A DNA stretch of 64,000 bases from Lactococcus nasutitermitis (GCF_018403765.1 NZ_BOVQ01000004.1:124001-188000), one strand, 5' to 3'. Positions 1 to 9,338 are shown, counted from the stretch's first letter. Program-made: numbers and translations. The notes: generated from the letters alone by a model not told the origin.

Positions 1-222
1 TGCAGATTTATCACCTGCCGTATAAACCACATGACTTGTTGAAGTCGTCACTTCTTTCATTCCCCAATTATCTCTGATATGGAATGTCAACATCACAACC
101 GACAGAGCCAGAATAATCAATGACACGCCACCGACGATATAGCGCGCGGCTGCATTTTTGAGGAACATAAACCCAAAGAAAGTCAAAATACCAAATACAA
201 TAATCAATGCAAGTATTAACAT
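1..222 (-). CDS. DUF4811 domain membrane protein, 3' end outside window
   Basis: This is the N-terminal part of a small membrane protein. Translation from the ATG at 222 gives MLILALIIVFGILTFFGFMF and continues with a second hydrophobic stretch, so two membrane segments occupy about the first 45 residues. The sequence matches the DUF4811 family as I know it, which often sits directly downstream of DHA2 efflux pumps in lactic acid bacteria. The start codon overlaps the stop of the pump gene (TAATG), so the two are translationally coupled. Function is unknown; a role alongside the pump is inferred from the coupling. The C-terminus runs off the left edge. Confidence 0.75.
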   Translation of the reverse strand, partial: MLILALIIVFGILTFFGFMFLKNAAARYIVGGVSLIILALSVVMLTFHIRDNWGMKEVTTSTSHVVYTAGDKSA

Positions 223-1775
223 TAGTTTGCCTCCTTTTTCATTTCCTTAGCTTTTAAGTCCGTTGCTGTCTTTCCTGCAAGAACCTTACCACTACGTAAG
301 AACATTGCCACAATCAAACCAACAATCGCAAAAGCCAAACCAATCGCAAATGACGCATGATAACCTTTAAGCATCGCATCAATCGCTTTTCCAGCATAGC
401 CTAAAGGATTGGTCGTTTTAAGATGAGAACTTGGCATATTATTCGTGATGATATTTTGTGCCACAGATGAAAGCAGAGCGACGACAACAGATGAAGCAAC
501 TTGACGTGCTGTATTGTTAGACGCTGTTCCTTGTGCGACTTCATTGACAGGCAAAGCATTCATCGCAGAAGCTGTCAACGGCATCATAATCATACCAATA
601 CCAAACATACGCAATCCATAGAGTAATGTAACGAAATGGTCAGGCGTACTTGTCGTAAAGAACATGAATGGCAAAGTTCCAAGAACAAGGATTGCAAAAC
701 CAACTTGTGCCAAACGTTTCGCACCAATCTTATCATAAGCACCACCAGCAAGCGGTGCAACAACTGCCATCATCAATGAGCCAGGTAATAAGACAAGTCC
801 AGAGTTAAAGGCAGACAAACCATGTACTTCTTGGAGATAGAGAGGTAACATCATCTCAACACCCATCATCGCCATCGTAACGAGAGAAAGTGTGATAGTT
901 ACCACTGTAAATTGTTTAATTTTAAAGACGCGCAAATCCAAGAATGGGTCTTTCATCGTCAACTGACGCCAAGCAAACAAACCAATAATAACGATACCAC
1001 CAACGATTGGTAAGATGACATTTGTCACATCGCCCCAGCCATCGCTTGCAACATTGGTAAATCCTAAAAGGAAGATACCAAAACCAAGAACAGATAGAAC
1101 CAAACTCAAAAAGTCAAGTTTCATTGGACGGTTAGGGATAACGTCACGCATCGCAAAGATGGAAATCAGCATTACCACAGCGACGACAATCATTGGAATT
1201 AAGAAAATTGTCCGCCAGCTTGCTGCGAATGTCCAAAAGAACAAGTGCAATTTATTAACAATCAACCAACCCGCAAATGTAGGACCAATCGCAGGTGCAA
1301 CCATGATAACAATACCACCGACACCCATGACAGCTCCCATTTGCTTAGGACTAAACATATTGACCAAAGCTACTTGCATCAAAGGCATTGTAATACCTAC
1401 AGCACAGGCTTGTAAAATACGTCCAGCAAGGAAGATCGTCCAGTTTGATGTAGGTGCCACATAAGACATAAACATCCCGATAACTAAGACACCGTAGCCA
1501 GCGACATAGAGCCAACGTGTAGGGAATTTCGTAGCTAAATAAGCCGAAATAGGGACCATAATACCATTGGCAAGTAAGAACCAAGTTGTTGCTTCTTGTG
1601 CCGTTGACATCGAAATACTAAAATCTTTCATCAAAGTCGGAATAGCTGTACCAAGTGATGTTTGCATCAACATGGCACCAAAAGTTCCGATTAAGATTAA
1701 GATTAACATGGCAATACGATTAAATTTTTTGCCGTGAATATCAATGCTATAATCTTTTTCTAATGTATCAGGCAT
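222..1775 (-). CDS. DHA2-family MFS multidrug efflux transporter (EmrB/QacA/LmrB type)
   Basis: A 517-residue major facilitator protein with the length and hydropathy of the 14-helix DHA2 drug:H+ antiporters. Visible motifs include the motif-A-like loop LATKFPTRWLYVAG near residues 80-95, the motif-C-like GIVIMVAPAIGPTFAGWL near 155-172, and DKIGAKRLAQVG in the second half. It sits in the plasma membrane and should export lipophilic toxic compounds; the substrate cannot be read from sequence. Its start overlaps the end of the marR gene by 8 bases and its stop overlaps the DUF4811 start. That makes a three-gene operon in which the MarR protein probably controls the pump. Confidence 0.9.
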   Translation of the reverse strand: MPDTLEKDYSIDIHGKKFNRIAMLILILIGTFGAMLMQTSLGTAIPTLMKDFSISMSTAQEATTWFLLANGIMVPISAYLATKFPTRWLYVAGYGVLVIGMFMSYVAPTSNWTIFLAGRILQACAVGITMPLMQVALVNMFSPKQMGAVMGVGGIVIMVAPAIGPTFAGWLIVNKLHLFFWTFAASWRTIFLIPMIVVAVVMLISIFAMRDVIPNRPMKLDFLSLVLSVLGFGIFLLGFTNVASDGWGDVTNVILPIVGGIVIIGLFAWRQLTMKDPFLDLRVFKIKQFTVVTITLSLVTMAMMGVEMMLPLYLQEVHGLSAFNSGLVLLPGSLMMAVVAPLAGGAYDKIGAKRLAQVGFAILVLGTLPFMFFTTSTPDHFVTLLYGLRMFGIGMIMMPLTASAMNALPVNEVAQGTASNNTARQVASSVVVALLSSVAQNIITNNMPSSHLKTTNPLGYAGKAIDAMLKGYHASFAIGLAFAIVGLIVAMFLRSGKVLAGKTATDLKAKEMKKEAN

Positions 1776-2223
1776 TTTTATTCTCCTCTTCTTCTAACGC
1801 AATTTTTCTTCCCTCTTCAAAAAAGAGAAGTAAGTCATCAACAAAACGTGTGGCACGTTCTTCGCCCATTGCTTCAAAGGCACGGGAAATATTGTTAATA
1901 AATGTACAACGTTGTGTTTCGGCTAACTTTCTTCCTTTATCAGTCAAGGCAACCAAAATCTTTCTACGGTCAACACGTGAAATCTCGCGTGTCACCATTC
2001 CTTTTTCTTCAAGATTGTTCAAAATCGTAGCGATACGTGCGGTACTTGTATTTGTAAAAGTTGCAATATCACTTGGGACAATCGGTTCTCCTGTCTGTTT
2101 ATGTAAGAAGAAAAGTACTTGATTTTCTCCATGTGAATAGCTGTTCAACTTATTCATTACCTGACTTTTCGCAGTATCTTTGACCTGAACCAAAAAAGCT
2201 TCTGCAAGTTTGTTGTAATCCAT
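1768..2223 (-). CDS. MarR-family transcriptional regulator
   Basis: A 151-residue winged-helix protein of typical MarR size. The DNA-binding segment is near residues 45-95 (VPSDIATFTNTSTARIATILNN, then the wing with REISRVDRRKILVALTDKG). The wing motif DRR-K-LTDKGR is diagnostic of MarR proteins. It is the first gene of the operon with the DHA2 pump and DUF4811 protein. MarR proteins usually repress their own operon and release DNA on binding a phenolic or lipophilic ligand. Repeats of TAACG lie between its promoter and start codon and are the likely operator. Confidence 0.88.
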   Translation of the reverse strand: MDYNKLAEAFLVQVKDTAKSQVMNKLNSYSHGENQVLFFLHKQTGEPIVPSDIATFTNTSTARIATILNNLEEKGMVTREISRVDRRKILVALTDKGRKLAETQRCTFINNISRAFEAMGEERATRFVDDLLLFFEEGRKIALEEEENKNA

Positions 2224-2238
2224 AACTCTATTCCTTTC

Positions 2239-2297
2239 TAACGTCCATACTATCTAACGACGTTAATTATTATAGTCCCTTAGATTTCATTTGTCAA
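2239..2297 (-). promoter_or_regulatory. Promoter and probable MarR operator of the efflux operon
   Basis: On the minus strand TTGACA (2292-2297) and TATAAT (2269-2274) are separated by exactly 17 bp. Immediately downstream lies the 11-bp palindrome TAACGACGTTA (2255-2265), and another TAACG half-site follows at 2239-2243. The palindrome just after the -10 box is where a MarR repressor would block transcription. The assignment to this regulator is inferred from position. Confidence 0.7.
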
Positions 2298-2340
2298 GAA
2301 TATGAGTCCGATTTTAAAAATTTTTTAAGTTTTTCAGCAC

Positions 2341-2362
2341 AAAGCCTATTATAGCAGGCTTT
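2341..2362. other. Orphan hairpin between divergent genes
   Basis: AAAGCCT and AGGCTTT form a 7-bp stem around an 8-base loop, followed by a short T run on the plus strand. It lies between two divergently transcribed genes, so neither gene ends here. It could be a remnant terminator or end a short unannotated transcript. Confidence 0.35.
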
Positions 2363-2457
2363 TACCTCAGATGAAAAAGTAATATTTTTCAGAAATAAAA
2401 ACATTTTTTCTTTTGATAGCACTTTCAAAAAAAGAAAAAATAAGTTACAATAAACTC

Positions 2458-3441
2458 ATGATAAAAATAGGAATAATGTCGGGCGCTTCTATCGTCCCAC
2501 GCTTTGTTGCAGGTATTCGTGCTTCTGGAGTTGCCGAAGCGACAGCTATTGCCACACGTGATGATAAAAAAACAAAACAGCTTGCAAAAGAATTAGGAAT
2601 TTCAAGAACTTATAGTTCCTACGGTGAACTAGTTGCTGATTCAGAACTTGATTTGATTTACATTCCTCTGATTAATAATCAGCATTTTTCAGGAGCAAAA
2701 CTCGCCCTGAATGCTGGAAAAAATGTCTTACTTGAAAAACCATTTACTGTCACAGAAGATGAAACAAAAGAACTTTTTGAACTTGCCAAACAGAAAAAAC
2801 TTCTTCTTATGGAAGCACAAAAAGCACTCTTTCTTCCTATTATTCACGAAGTAAAGTCTCGTATCCTTTCAGGAGAGATTGGTAAAGTTGAGTGGGTTGA
2901 TATTCAAGAAAGTCGTGCAGGGAGTGAAAGTATTCCGTGGTTTTTGGACCTCTCAAAAGGTGGTGGTACTTTGATTTCTAACGCCAGTTACGGACTGTCT
3001 GTACTTCAATTTCTTTTTGGCACAGCTTTTGATGATGTTCAAAGTCTTCATACTACACGCAACCCTTTGCAAGCTGATGATGAATGTCATCTCATTTTGC
3101 GCAAAAACAAACTTCTTATCAGCCTATTTATTAGTAGTCTGATGAGATTTCAAAGTCGTTTAGAAATTCGTGGAAGTCTTGGAAAAATCATTGTTCCTGA
3201 TTATTGGAAGACTGAGGACGCCGAAATTCAGCTGAATACTGGGAAAATCAAAAAAATTCACTTTTCTCATCCAGAAAAAAGTGAATTCGTTTATGAAATT
3301 CAGCATATTGCCGACCTTCTCCATAAAGGGAAAACAGAAAGTCCTATTGTCACACAAGCGTTGACAATGACTAATGTCAAGACTGTCGAGGAATGTTATA
3401 AAAACTGGTATGGCGGGAACTGGTACAATAGCTCAAATTAA
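2458..3441 (+). CDS. Gfo/Idh/MocA-family oxidoreductase
   Basis: A 327-residue NAD(P)-dependent oxidoreductase. The N-terminal Rossmann domain begins IKIGIMSGASIVPRFVAGIR, and the family motif EKPF (in VLLEKPFTVTEDETKE) is near residue 93. The C-terminal half is the alpha/beta substrate domain. The substrate, probably a sugar or polyol, cannot be told. I chose the ATG at 2458 rather than the upstream TTG at 2413 because homology starts there. A -10-like TACAAT at 2446-2451 leaves only six bases before this ATG, so the message may be leaderless. It is convergent with the next gene and their ends overlap by 4 bases. Confidence 0.85.
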   Translation: MIKIGIMSGASIVPRFVAGIRASGVAEATAIATRDDKKTKQLAKELGISRTYSSYGELVADSELDLIYIPLINNQHFSGAKLALNAGKNVLLEKPFTVTEDETKELFELAKQKKLLLMEAQKALFLPIIHEVKSRILSGEIGKVEWVDIQESRAGSESIPWFLDLSKGGGTLISNASYGLSVLQFLFGTAFDDVQSLHTTRNPLQADDECHLILRKNKLLISLFISSLMRFQSRLEIRGSLGKIIVPDYWKTEDAEIQLNTGKIKKIHFSHPEKSEFVYEIQHIADLLHKGKTESPIVTQALTMTNVKTVEECYKNWYGGNWYNSSN

Positions 3442-4070
3442 TTTTGGTAAATTCCTATGTGTTCGCGTTCGTAACTGCCTTCTTTGATTATTTTTATCAC
3501 GGCAGCCGCAAAATCTGCGTACGAGATTTCAGACTTTCCTGCCGAGTTTTTTTGAAACACATCATTTGTTAATGTATAATTTCCAGTTTCTACTCCTTCC
3601 GGAAGAAATGTAGCTGCCGGAGAAAAGAAAGTGTAATTGAGTTTGGAAGCTTTTATCAGTTCACTTGCTTTTGCCATTTCACGAGGTTCTGCTACCCAAC
3701 TCAAATCTTTAGGGAAAGTTTCTACATATTTTGTTGCACGACTTTCATCCGTATAAAGCGAACCCGCACCACCAACAATAATCAAACGTGCTGGATTATC
3801 AGTCAAAATCTCAATCAAATGTTCAAATAAACGACTATATGAACTTTCATCTCCCGCTTTTGCTCGAAAAGCAAGGACAATCGCATCAAAACCCAATAAA
3901 TCTGCATTTGTCAAGTTGAAAACATCTTTTTCAATCACCGCTTGTGGTTTAATCGTTAATTTTTTGGCATTACGAACAATCGCTGTGACGTCAAATCCTG
4001 CTGTTAAAGCTTTTTTTGCAATTAAACTTCCAGATTTCCCTGTTGCTCCAATTACTGCTATTTTTGTCAT
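3438..4070 (-). CDS. NAD(P)-binding atypical SDR oxidoreductase
   Basis: A 210-residue single Rossmann-fold protein starting TKIAVIGATGKSGSLIAKKAL, which carries the GATGxxG dinucleotide motif of the atypical short-chain dehydrogenases (NmrA/BVR-like). A second family signature is the segment RLIIVGGAGSLY. Such proteins reduce small substrates or act as redox sensors; the reaction here is unknown. A promoter with extended -10 (TGATACAAT, TACAAT box at 4105-4110) lies upstream, and GGAGAAGATGAG provides a ribosome-binding site. Its stop overlaps the stop of the convergent Gfo/Idh/MocA gene. Confidence 0.83.
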   Translation of the reverse strand: MTKIAVIGATGKSGSLIAKKALTAGFDVTAIVRNAKKLTIKPQAVIEKDVFNLTNADLLGFDAIVLAFRAKAGDESSYSRLFEHLIEILTDNPARLIIVGGAGSLYTDESRATKYVETFPKDLSWVAEPREMAKASELIKASKLNYTFFSPAATFLPEGVETGNYTLTNDVFQKNSAGKSEISYADFAAAVIKIIKEGSYEREHIGIYQN

Positions 4071-4113
4071 CTCATCTTCTCCAATCTCTACTTTTCTAAC
4101 TATAATTGTATCA

Positions 4114-4137
4114 AAAAAGTCTCTATTGAGACTTTTT
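4114..4137 (-). terminator. Terminator of gyrB
   Basis: AAAAAGTCTC (4114-4123) pairs with GAGACTTTTT (4128-4137) around a TATT loop. The stem is A/T flanked on both sides. It lies 24 bases after the gyrB stop and just upstream of the oxidoreductase promoter. Confidence 0.8.
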
Positions 4138-4160
4138 ATAGTTTATTTTTTGATTGCTAC

Positions 4161-6128
4161 TTAGGCATCAATCGTTGAAAATTCTGCATTTTGCTCGATA
4201 AATTCACGACGTGGTTCTACCCTATCTCCCATGAGCATATCAAAGATTTTATCTGCTTCTACTACGTCTTCAAGTGATACTTGTGCCATCAGACGAGCTT
4301 CTGGATCCATCGTTGTTTCCCAAAGTTGATGGTCGTCCATTTCGCCAAGCCCTTTATAACGCTGAATTGTCGCTTTTGAACGTCCTTGTGACCAGCGTTC
4401 CATAGCTTCGGCTAATTGAGTTTCTTGCTCTGGACCGGGTTGGATATATTCTTTTGTTTCAGAACCCACTTTAATCCCATAGATTGGTGGTTGGGCAATA
4501 TAAACATAACCTGCTTCAACAACTGGACGCATATAACGATAAAAGAGTGTCAAAAGTAGTGTCCGAATGTGTGCGCCATCGACATCGGCATCAGTCATGA
4601 TAACCAGTTTATGATAACGTGCTTTACTCAAATCATAATCTGCACCAAAGCCTGTTCCCATCGCAGTAAAAAGAGAACGAATTTCTTCATTGGCGAGAAT
4701 TTTATCCATCGTTGCTTTTTCAACATTCAAGATTTTACCACGAATAGGTAGGATGGCTTGGAATTCACGGTTACGTCCTGATTTTGCGGAACCTCCGGCT
4801 GAATCTCCTTCGACAATGAACAGTTCTGTTTGCTTTGGGTCATTTGATGAACAGTCTGCAAGTTTTCCGGGAAGATTGGAAATTTCAAGTCCTGATTTTT
4901 TACGTGTAACTTCACGCGCTCTTTTTGCTGCGATACGCGCTTTACTTGCCAAGAGACCTTTTTCAATAATCTTGCGGGCAACCTGTGGATTTTCAAGCAT
5001 GAAAGTTTGTAGAGCTTCACTGAAAAGTTTGTTGACAATCCCTGTTACTTCACTATTACCAAGCTTCGTTTTTGTCTGTCCTTCAAATTGTGGATTGGGA
5101 TGTTTGATAGAAATAACGGCTGTTAATCCTTCACGAACATCATCTCCTGTGAGGTTATCTTCGCTTTCTTTGAGGATTTTATTTTGCTTAGCATAGTTGT
5201 TAATCACACGTGTGAGTGCTGTTCTAAAACCCTGTTCATGTGTGCCACCTTCATGTGTATTGATATTGTTGGCAAAACTTAAGATTGTTTCATGATAAGT
5301 ATCTGTATATTGCATGGCGACTTCGACTGTGATGTCGTCCATTTCGCCTTCTGTAAAGATAGGTGTATCAAATAAAACAGTTTTATTTTCATTGAGGTAG
5401 CTTACATAAGACTGAATACCACCTTCATAATGAAAACTTGCTTTATTTTTTTCATTTCCCTCACGTTTATCGGTAATCGAAATCCTTAATCCGCGATTAA
5501 GAAAAGCAAGTTCACGTACACGTGTCAAGAGTTTATCAAATTCAAATACTGTTGTTTCAGTAAAAATCGTTGGGTCTGGTGTGAAATGCACGCTTGTTCC
5601 GCGCAAATCTGTATCGCCAATAATTTTTAAATCTTCACCGACAATACCACGATGGTATTCTTGGAAGTATTTTTTTCCGTCTTTGTGGACGGTCACATCA
5701 AGTTCTGTAGAGAGGGCATTGACAACGGAAGAACCTACTCCGTGCAGTCCACCAGAAACCTTATATCCGCCACCGCCAAATTTACCACCTGCGTGAAGAA
5801 TTGTGAATACTGTCTCAACAGCAGGACGTCCTGTTTTTTCTTGAATATCAACAGGAATACCACGTCCATCATCAATAACAGTGATAGAATTATCTGCTTC
5901 AATGAAAACTTCAATATGTGTGGCGAAGCCTGCAAGGGCTTCATCAATCGAATTATCTACGATTTCCCAGACAAGATGATGGAGTCCTTCTTTACTCGTT
6001 GAGCCGATATACATACCAGGTCGCATACGAACGGCTTCTAAGCCTTCAAGTACCTGAATTTGACTGGCATCATATTCGTCAGCACGCTTTTCTAAATCTT
6101 TATTTTCTTCGTTCAAAATAAATCTCAT
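4161..6128 (-). CDS. gyrB: DNA gyrase subunit B
   Basis: The ATPase subunit of DNA gyrase, which introduces negative supercoils together with GyrA (not in this window). Reading in order: GHKL ATPase motifs [19 protein letters not shown] and the ATP lid [21 protein letters not shown]; a transducer domain with QTKTKLG; then the TOPRIM domain with [10 protein letters not shown] and DADVDGAHI, and the C-terminal YKGLGEM motif. It is 655 residues from the ATG at 6128, normal for the family. A longer frame to 6161 would start inside the promoter. No strong Shine-Dalgarno precedes 6128, so the exact start is uncertain. Confidence 0.97.
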   Translation of the reverse strand: MRFILNEENKDLEKRADEYDASQIQVLEGLEAVRMRPGMYIGSTSKEGLHHLVWEIVDNSIDEALAGFATHIEVFIEADNSITVIDDGRGIPVDIQEKTGRPAVETVFTILHAGGKFGGGGYKVSGGLHGVGSSVVNALSTELDVTVHKDGKKYFQEYHRGIVGEDLKIIGDTDLRGTSVHFTPDPTIFTETTVFEFDKLLTRVRELAFLNRGLRISITDKREGNEKNKASFHYEGGIQSYVSYLNENKTVLFDTPIFTEGEMDDITVEVAMQYTDTYHETILSFANNINTHEGGTHEQGFRTALTRVINNYAKQNKILKESEDNLTGDDVREGLTAVISIKHPNPQFEGQTKTKLGNSEVTGIVNKLFSEALQTFMLENPQVARKIIEKGLLASKARIAAKRAREVTRKKSGLEISNLPGKLADCSSNDPKQTELFIVEGDSAGGSAKSGRNREFQAILPIRGKILNVEKATMDKILANEEIRSLFTAMGTGFGADYDLSKARYHKLVIMTDADVDGAHIRTLLLTLFYRYMRPVVEAGYVYIAQPPIYGIKVGSETKEYIQPGPEQETQLAEAMERWSQGRSKATIQRYKGLGEMDDHQLWETTMDPEARLMAQVSLEDVVEADKIFDMLMGDRVEPRREFIEQNAEFSTIDA

Positions 6129-6149
6129 TTCTGTGGAATTATTATCTCT

Positions 6150-6158
6150 ATTATACCA
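6150..6158 (-). promoter_or_regulatory. gyrB promoter, extended -10
   Basis: TGGTATAAT on the minus strand (TATAAT at 6150-6155) is an extended -10 element 21 bases from the gyrB ATG. The -35 region is poor. The resulting leader is very short. Confidence 0.6.
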
Positions 6159-6190
6159 CAATTTTGTGATTTTTTCTTACTTTTTTCAAT

Positions 6191-6225
6191 ATAAAAAGCC
6201 GTGACTTATCGAATTCATCGGCTTT
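6191..6225 (-). terminator. Terminator downstream of the HAD phosphatase gene
   Basis: On the minus strand AAAGCCG (6225-6219) and CGGCTTT (6201-6195) form a 7-bp stem with a long loop, followed by more T residues. It separates the HAD gene from gyrB. Confidence 0.65.
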
Positions 6226-6243
6226 GTGAATTTTGTTTTTGAT

Positions 6244-6840
6244 TTAAAGTAGTTCTGAGAGACTTTTAATATTCTTAGTTGCTATTGAAAGACTTGCTTT
6301 TGGGTCAAAGAAAATCGTGTTGACTTTTGCTGCATTTCCAGCTTCGATATCTATACTTCGGTCTCCAATCATTACGGTTTCTTTTGGATTAAGTTGGTAT
6401 TTTTTTAAAAGATACAAAATTGAATCTGGTGCTGGTTTACGCGGAAAACCATCGTCGGCAGTCACAACTTCTGTGAAATACTGTTTTATGTTTGCTGCGG
6501 ATAAAATATCTAAGACTTGTTTATCTCGATGCGATATCATGAAATTTTGACTGTTATTCTTTTTTATAGTTTCTAAAAGTAGCTGAGCATCGTTAAATAA
6601 AATTGGTTTTCGTAATGTTTCAGCTTCTAATGCTTTATAATTTTTTAAAAAATCAGGAAGGTCAGCGGCAAAAGTCTCAACCGCATGAGCTGTTGAAATC
6701 TTTAAGGCAGCATAAACTTCATCATGTAAAACGACGCGCTCTGACATTTTCCAAATCGTGGCAGCAAAAGCGTGTGTTGAGCTTTCATAATTATCAAGTA
6801 ATGTGCCGCCTAAGTCCCAAATATAATTTTTGTAGTCCAT
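6244..6840 (-). CDS. HAD-superfamily hydrolase (phosphatase-like)
   Basis: A 198-residue HAD hydrolase with a helical cap. Motif I is YIWDLGGTLLD, in which glycine replaces the usual second aspartate (DxD becomes DLG). Motif II is the MISHRDK segment, and motif IV is MIGDRSIDIEAG with the GDxxxD pair. The altered second aspartate, normally the acid/base, suggests reduced or altered phosphatase activity, though such substitutions occur in PGMB/Gph-like homologues. I start at the ATG at 6840 because homology (MDYKNYIWDL) begins there. A TATAAT box ends six bases upstream, so the mRNA is probably leaderless. Confidence 0.83.
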   Translation of the reverse strand: MDYKNYIWDLGGTLLDNYESSTHAFAATIWKMSERVVLHDEVYAALKISTAHAVETFAADLPDFLKNYKALEAETLRKPILFNDAQLLLETIKKNNSQNFMISHRDKQVLDILSAANIKQYFTEVVTADDGFPRKPAPDSILYLLKKYQLNPKETVMIGDRSIDIEAGNAAKVNTIFFDPKASLSIATKNIKSLSELL

Positions 6841-6846
6841 ACTGAT

Positions 6847-6855
6847 ATTATAACA
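6847..6855 (-). promoter_or_regulatory. Extended -10 promoter giving a leaderless mRNA (HAD gene)
   Basis: TGTTATAAT on the minus strand places the expected +1 at or next to the ATG at 6840. TATAAT (6847-6852) and ATG are separated by ATCAGT only. No Shine-Dalgarno can fit. Confidence 0.6.
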
Positions 6856-6903
6856 AAAATAAGATTGTTCAGTATTGCGCAAGTCATTTTTTTAATGGAT
6901 TTT

Positions 6904-7806
6904 TTAGATTTCTTGTTCAGTTCTTGAGAGAAGAATAACTGAAACGATGACTAAAATAATCGCAATAACAGATAAGGGAGTGAGTGGCATGGCAAAAAGA
7001 AAAATACTCAATAAAACAGCACTCAGTGGCTCTGTGGCTGTGGCAACATTGACAACTAAAGGAGATACGTACTGGACTGCTTGCAACCAGAGTAGAAAGG
7101 CAAAGGCTGTTCCAATAATTGCAATACAAAGCACATAAAAAATAGACAAGGGTTCAATCTTAAAATCTACTCTCCAAAGGGGATAAATAATATTGCTACC
7201 AATCCCTGCAATCAACATTCCCCAACCTGAAACATTGAGCGCTCCGTATTCGTCCAATAATCTTTTGGGGGAAATTGTGTAAATCACAACGGCGAGAGCC
7301 GTGATAAATCCTGCCAGTAAAGCAAGTGGTTTGATGACTAAATGTGTGAAATCTCCATTTGTAATCAGCAAAAAAACACCTAGCATTGCTAGCAAAACAA
7401 ACAGAATAGATTTTAGTTTTGGAAGTTGATGCTGAACAAGTGCCTGAAAAGCCATGATAAAAACAGGTGCTGTGTACTGCAAAATCGTTGCTGTTGCTGA
7501 GTTTGAAAGTTGAATTGTCAGGTAATAGAAAAATTGCACAGAAAAAACACCACCAAATGTGTAGAGCAATAAAAGTGGTATATTTTTCTTGGTTTTCACC
7601 AGTTTAAAAAATGATTGGCGGTCTTTTAAATAAGACATCGCGAGTAAGATAATTCCTGCGACAATCAGACGAAAAGAGGTAATCCATAGAGCATTTCCAT
7701 GATATGTTTCAAAAAAGAGTTGTCCGAAAATACCTGAAATACCCCATAAAATACCTGCTAGAACAGCTAAAAGTGTGCCTTTGAAAATTTGATGTTGTGT
7801 ACCCAT
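6904..7806 (-). CDS. EamA/DMT-superfamily transporter
   Basis: A 300-residue integral membrane protein with about ten hydrophobic segments in two EamA repeats. The first repeat starts FKGTLLAVLAGILWGISGIFGQLF and the second LLAGFITALAVVIYTIS. This is the drug/metabolite transporter family; members export amino acids or other metabolites, and the substrate is not predictable. I prefer the ATG at 7806 over the one at 7815, because TATAAT at 7814-7819 overlaps the first ATG. With the -10 box seven bases from 7806 the message again looks leaderless. Confidence 0.85.
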   Translation of the reverse strand: MGTQHQIFKGTLLAVLAGILWGISGIFGQLFFETYHGNALWITSFRLIVAGIILLAMSYLKDRQSFFKLVKTKKNIPLLLLYTFGGVFSVQFFYYLTIQLSNSATATILQYTAPVFIMAFQALVQHQLPKLKSILFVLLAMLGVFLLITNGDFTHLVIKPLALLAGFITALAVVIYTISPKRLLDEYGALNVSGWGMLIAGIGSNIIYPLWRVDFKIEPLSIFYVLCIAIIGTAFAFLLWLQAVQYVSPLVVNVATATEPLSAVLLSIFLFAMPLTPLSVIAIILVIVSVILLSRTEQEI

Positions 7807-7813
7807 AACTCTC

Positions 7814-7822
7814 ATTATAACA
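7814..7822 (-). promoter_or_regulatory. Extended -10 promoter giving a leaderless mRNA (EamA gene)
   Basis: TGTTATAAT on the minus strand, with TATAAT at 7814-7819 and only GAGAGTT before the ATG at 7806. The expected transcription start coincides with the start codon. Confidence 0.55.
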
Positions 7823-7889
7823 TGAAAATGTTTTCTTCTCCATCGTTAATATGATTTTTTATTAATTTCATGTGAATTATTATATTTTA

Positions 7890-9335
7890 TTATTTTAATT
7901 CAATGATTTCATCTGCAACTTCTTTGATGAAGTGATTATCATGCTCGACAATCATCATGCTGGGCTGAAAAGTTTTGAGAACTTGAAGGATTTGCTCATG
8001 ATTAAAAACATCCAAATAATTGAGCGGTTCGTCCCAGATATAGAGATTGGCAGGTTGAGAGAGACTTTTTGCAAGTTCTACTTTCTTTTGCTGCCCTTGA
8101 CTCATTGTTTCTATTTTTTGCTCAAAAGTTTTACGTTCCATGCCGAGTTTACGCAAATTTGAAAGAAAAAGTTCTGGATCTAACTTTTCTTTTTCAGCGA
8201 AAGCTTTGAGACTTCCTTCGTGTTGAAAAATTTGTTGAACATAAGAAATTTTTAATCCTTGGGGAAGATGAACAAGTCCTGCATGTTCTCCTGAAAAATT
8301 TCCTTCTAAGTATTTAATAATACTTGATTTTCCGTGTCCATTTGAGCCTGTAATTGCTACTATTTCTCCTACTTTTAGGGAAAAATCAATGGCTTCAAAA
8401 AGCATTTTTTCATCAAAACCGAGTGAAAATTTTTCAAACTGGACTAATCTTTTATGATGTGATATTTGAAAATTCATGGCTAGGGGAACTGTTTTTTCGA
8501 TGTTTTTTAGCAATTTTTCTTTATTTTCAACTTCTTGACTCATGCGTTTTTCCATTGATTTCGCTCGTTGATTTTGTTTTTTGGCAACTTTTTTATCGAC
8601 AAAAGTTGCTCCAGCAACATTTTCTCGCTGATTACTCCAATCTCTCTTTTCTAGTGATGTTTGTTTCAAACGAGAAATATCCTTACGCAATCTCCCATCT
8701 TCGGCAATTTCAAAGTTATCACGCAGCTTTTTTTCTGTTTCATAGATTGAAAAATTTCCTTGATAAAGTTGAATTTTTTGACGTTCAATCGCTAAGATAT
8801 GGTCACAGACTTTATCTAAAAAATCTCTATCATGTGAAACTAGGATAAAACCTGATTTTTCTTTTAGATAATTTGCTACTTTTTCTCGTGAAGTAATATC
8901 CAGATGATTTGTTGGTTCATCAATGAGAGGAAAGTTAGATTTGTCCAAGAATAAAAGAGCTAAAAGACATTTTGTTTGCTCACCTCCTGATAGGCTTTCA
9001 AAAGGTTGCCAAAGACGGTCAAGGTTGACATCGAGCAAGGTTAATTCACGCTCTAATTGCCATTGCTCAAAATCTATGATGTCTTGTAGCGCATATAAAG
9101 TGAGTTCTTTTGTATTTTTTATTTTTTGTGGGAAGTAAATAAATTGTTTATTTGTTTTGACAGAACTGTCAGTTTTTATTTTTCCTTGTAAAATGTGAAG
9201 TAAGGTGGTTTTACCTCGACCATTTCGTCCGACAAGTCCTAATTTCCAACTGTCATCAATGTTGATGTTTGCTTGATTGAAAATAGTTGTATCTGTGTAG
9301 CTAAATGTTAATTGTTTGATTGTGATAGATGACAT
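7890..9335 (-). CDS. lsa: Lsa-type ABC-F ribosomal protection protein
   Basis: A 481-residue soluble protein with two ABC ATPase domains and no membrane segments. Domain 1 has Walker A GRNGRGKTT, signature LSGGE and Walker B LIDEPTNHLD. A charged interdomain linker near residues 200-275 would reach the peptidyl transferase centre. Domain 2 has GSNGHGKSS, signature MSQGQ and IWDEPLNYLD. The start WKLGLVGRNGRGKTTLLHIL and the end closely resemble Lsa proteins, which protect ribosomes from lincosamides, streptogramin A and pleuromutilins. A leader with a uORF and terminator hairpin precedes it. It holds an in-frame palindrome copy (9155-9174) read as TDSSVKT. Close similarity to Lsa is clear, but the resistance phenotype is inferred. 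Confidence 0.88.
   Translation of the reverse strand: MSSITIKQLTFSYTDTTIFNQANINIDDSWKLGLVGRNGRGKTTLLHILQGKIKTDSSVKTNKQFIYFPQKIKNTKELTLYALQDIIDFEQWQLERELTLLDVNLDRLWQPFESLSGGEQTKCLLALLFLDKSNFPLIDEPTNHLDITSREKVANYLKEKSGFILVSHDRDFLDKVCDHILAIERQKIQLYQGNFSIYETEKKLRDNFEIAEDGRLRKDISRLKQTSLEKRDWSNQRENVAGATFVDKKVAKKQNQRAKSMEKRMSQEVENKEKLLKNIEKTVPLAMNFQISHHKRLVQFEKFSLGFDEKMLFEAIDFSLKVGEIVAITGSNGHGKSSIIKYLEGNFSGEHAGLVHLPQGLKISYVQQIFQHEGSLKAFAEKEKLDPELFLSNLRKLGMERKTFEQKIETMSQGQQKKVELAKSLSQPANLYIWDEPLNYLDVFNHEQILQVLKTFQPSMMIVEHDNHFIKEVADEIIELK
9155..9174. repeat. Palindrome family copy 1 (inside lsa)
   Basis: TTTTGACAGAACTGTCAGTT, in frame in the ABC-F gene. The right flank has diverged from AAAA. Confidence 0.75.
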
Positions 9336-9338
9336 AAA

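Noticed and set aside
2413-2457. TTG start of the Gfo/Idh/MocA gene
   Set aside because: The extension overlaps promoter-like sequence and is not part of the conserved fold.
5652-6002. Plus-strand ORF opposite gyrB (116 aa)
   Set aside because: It is antisense to a certain gene, has no ribosome-binding site and no recognisable family.
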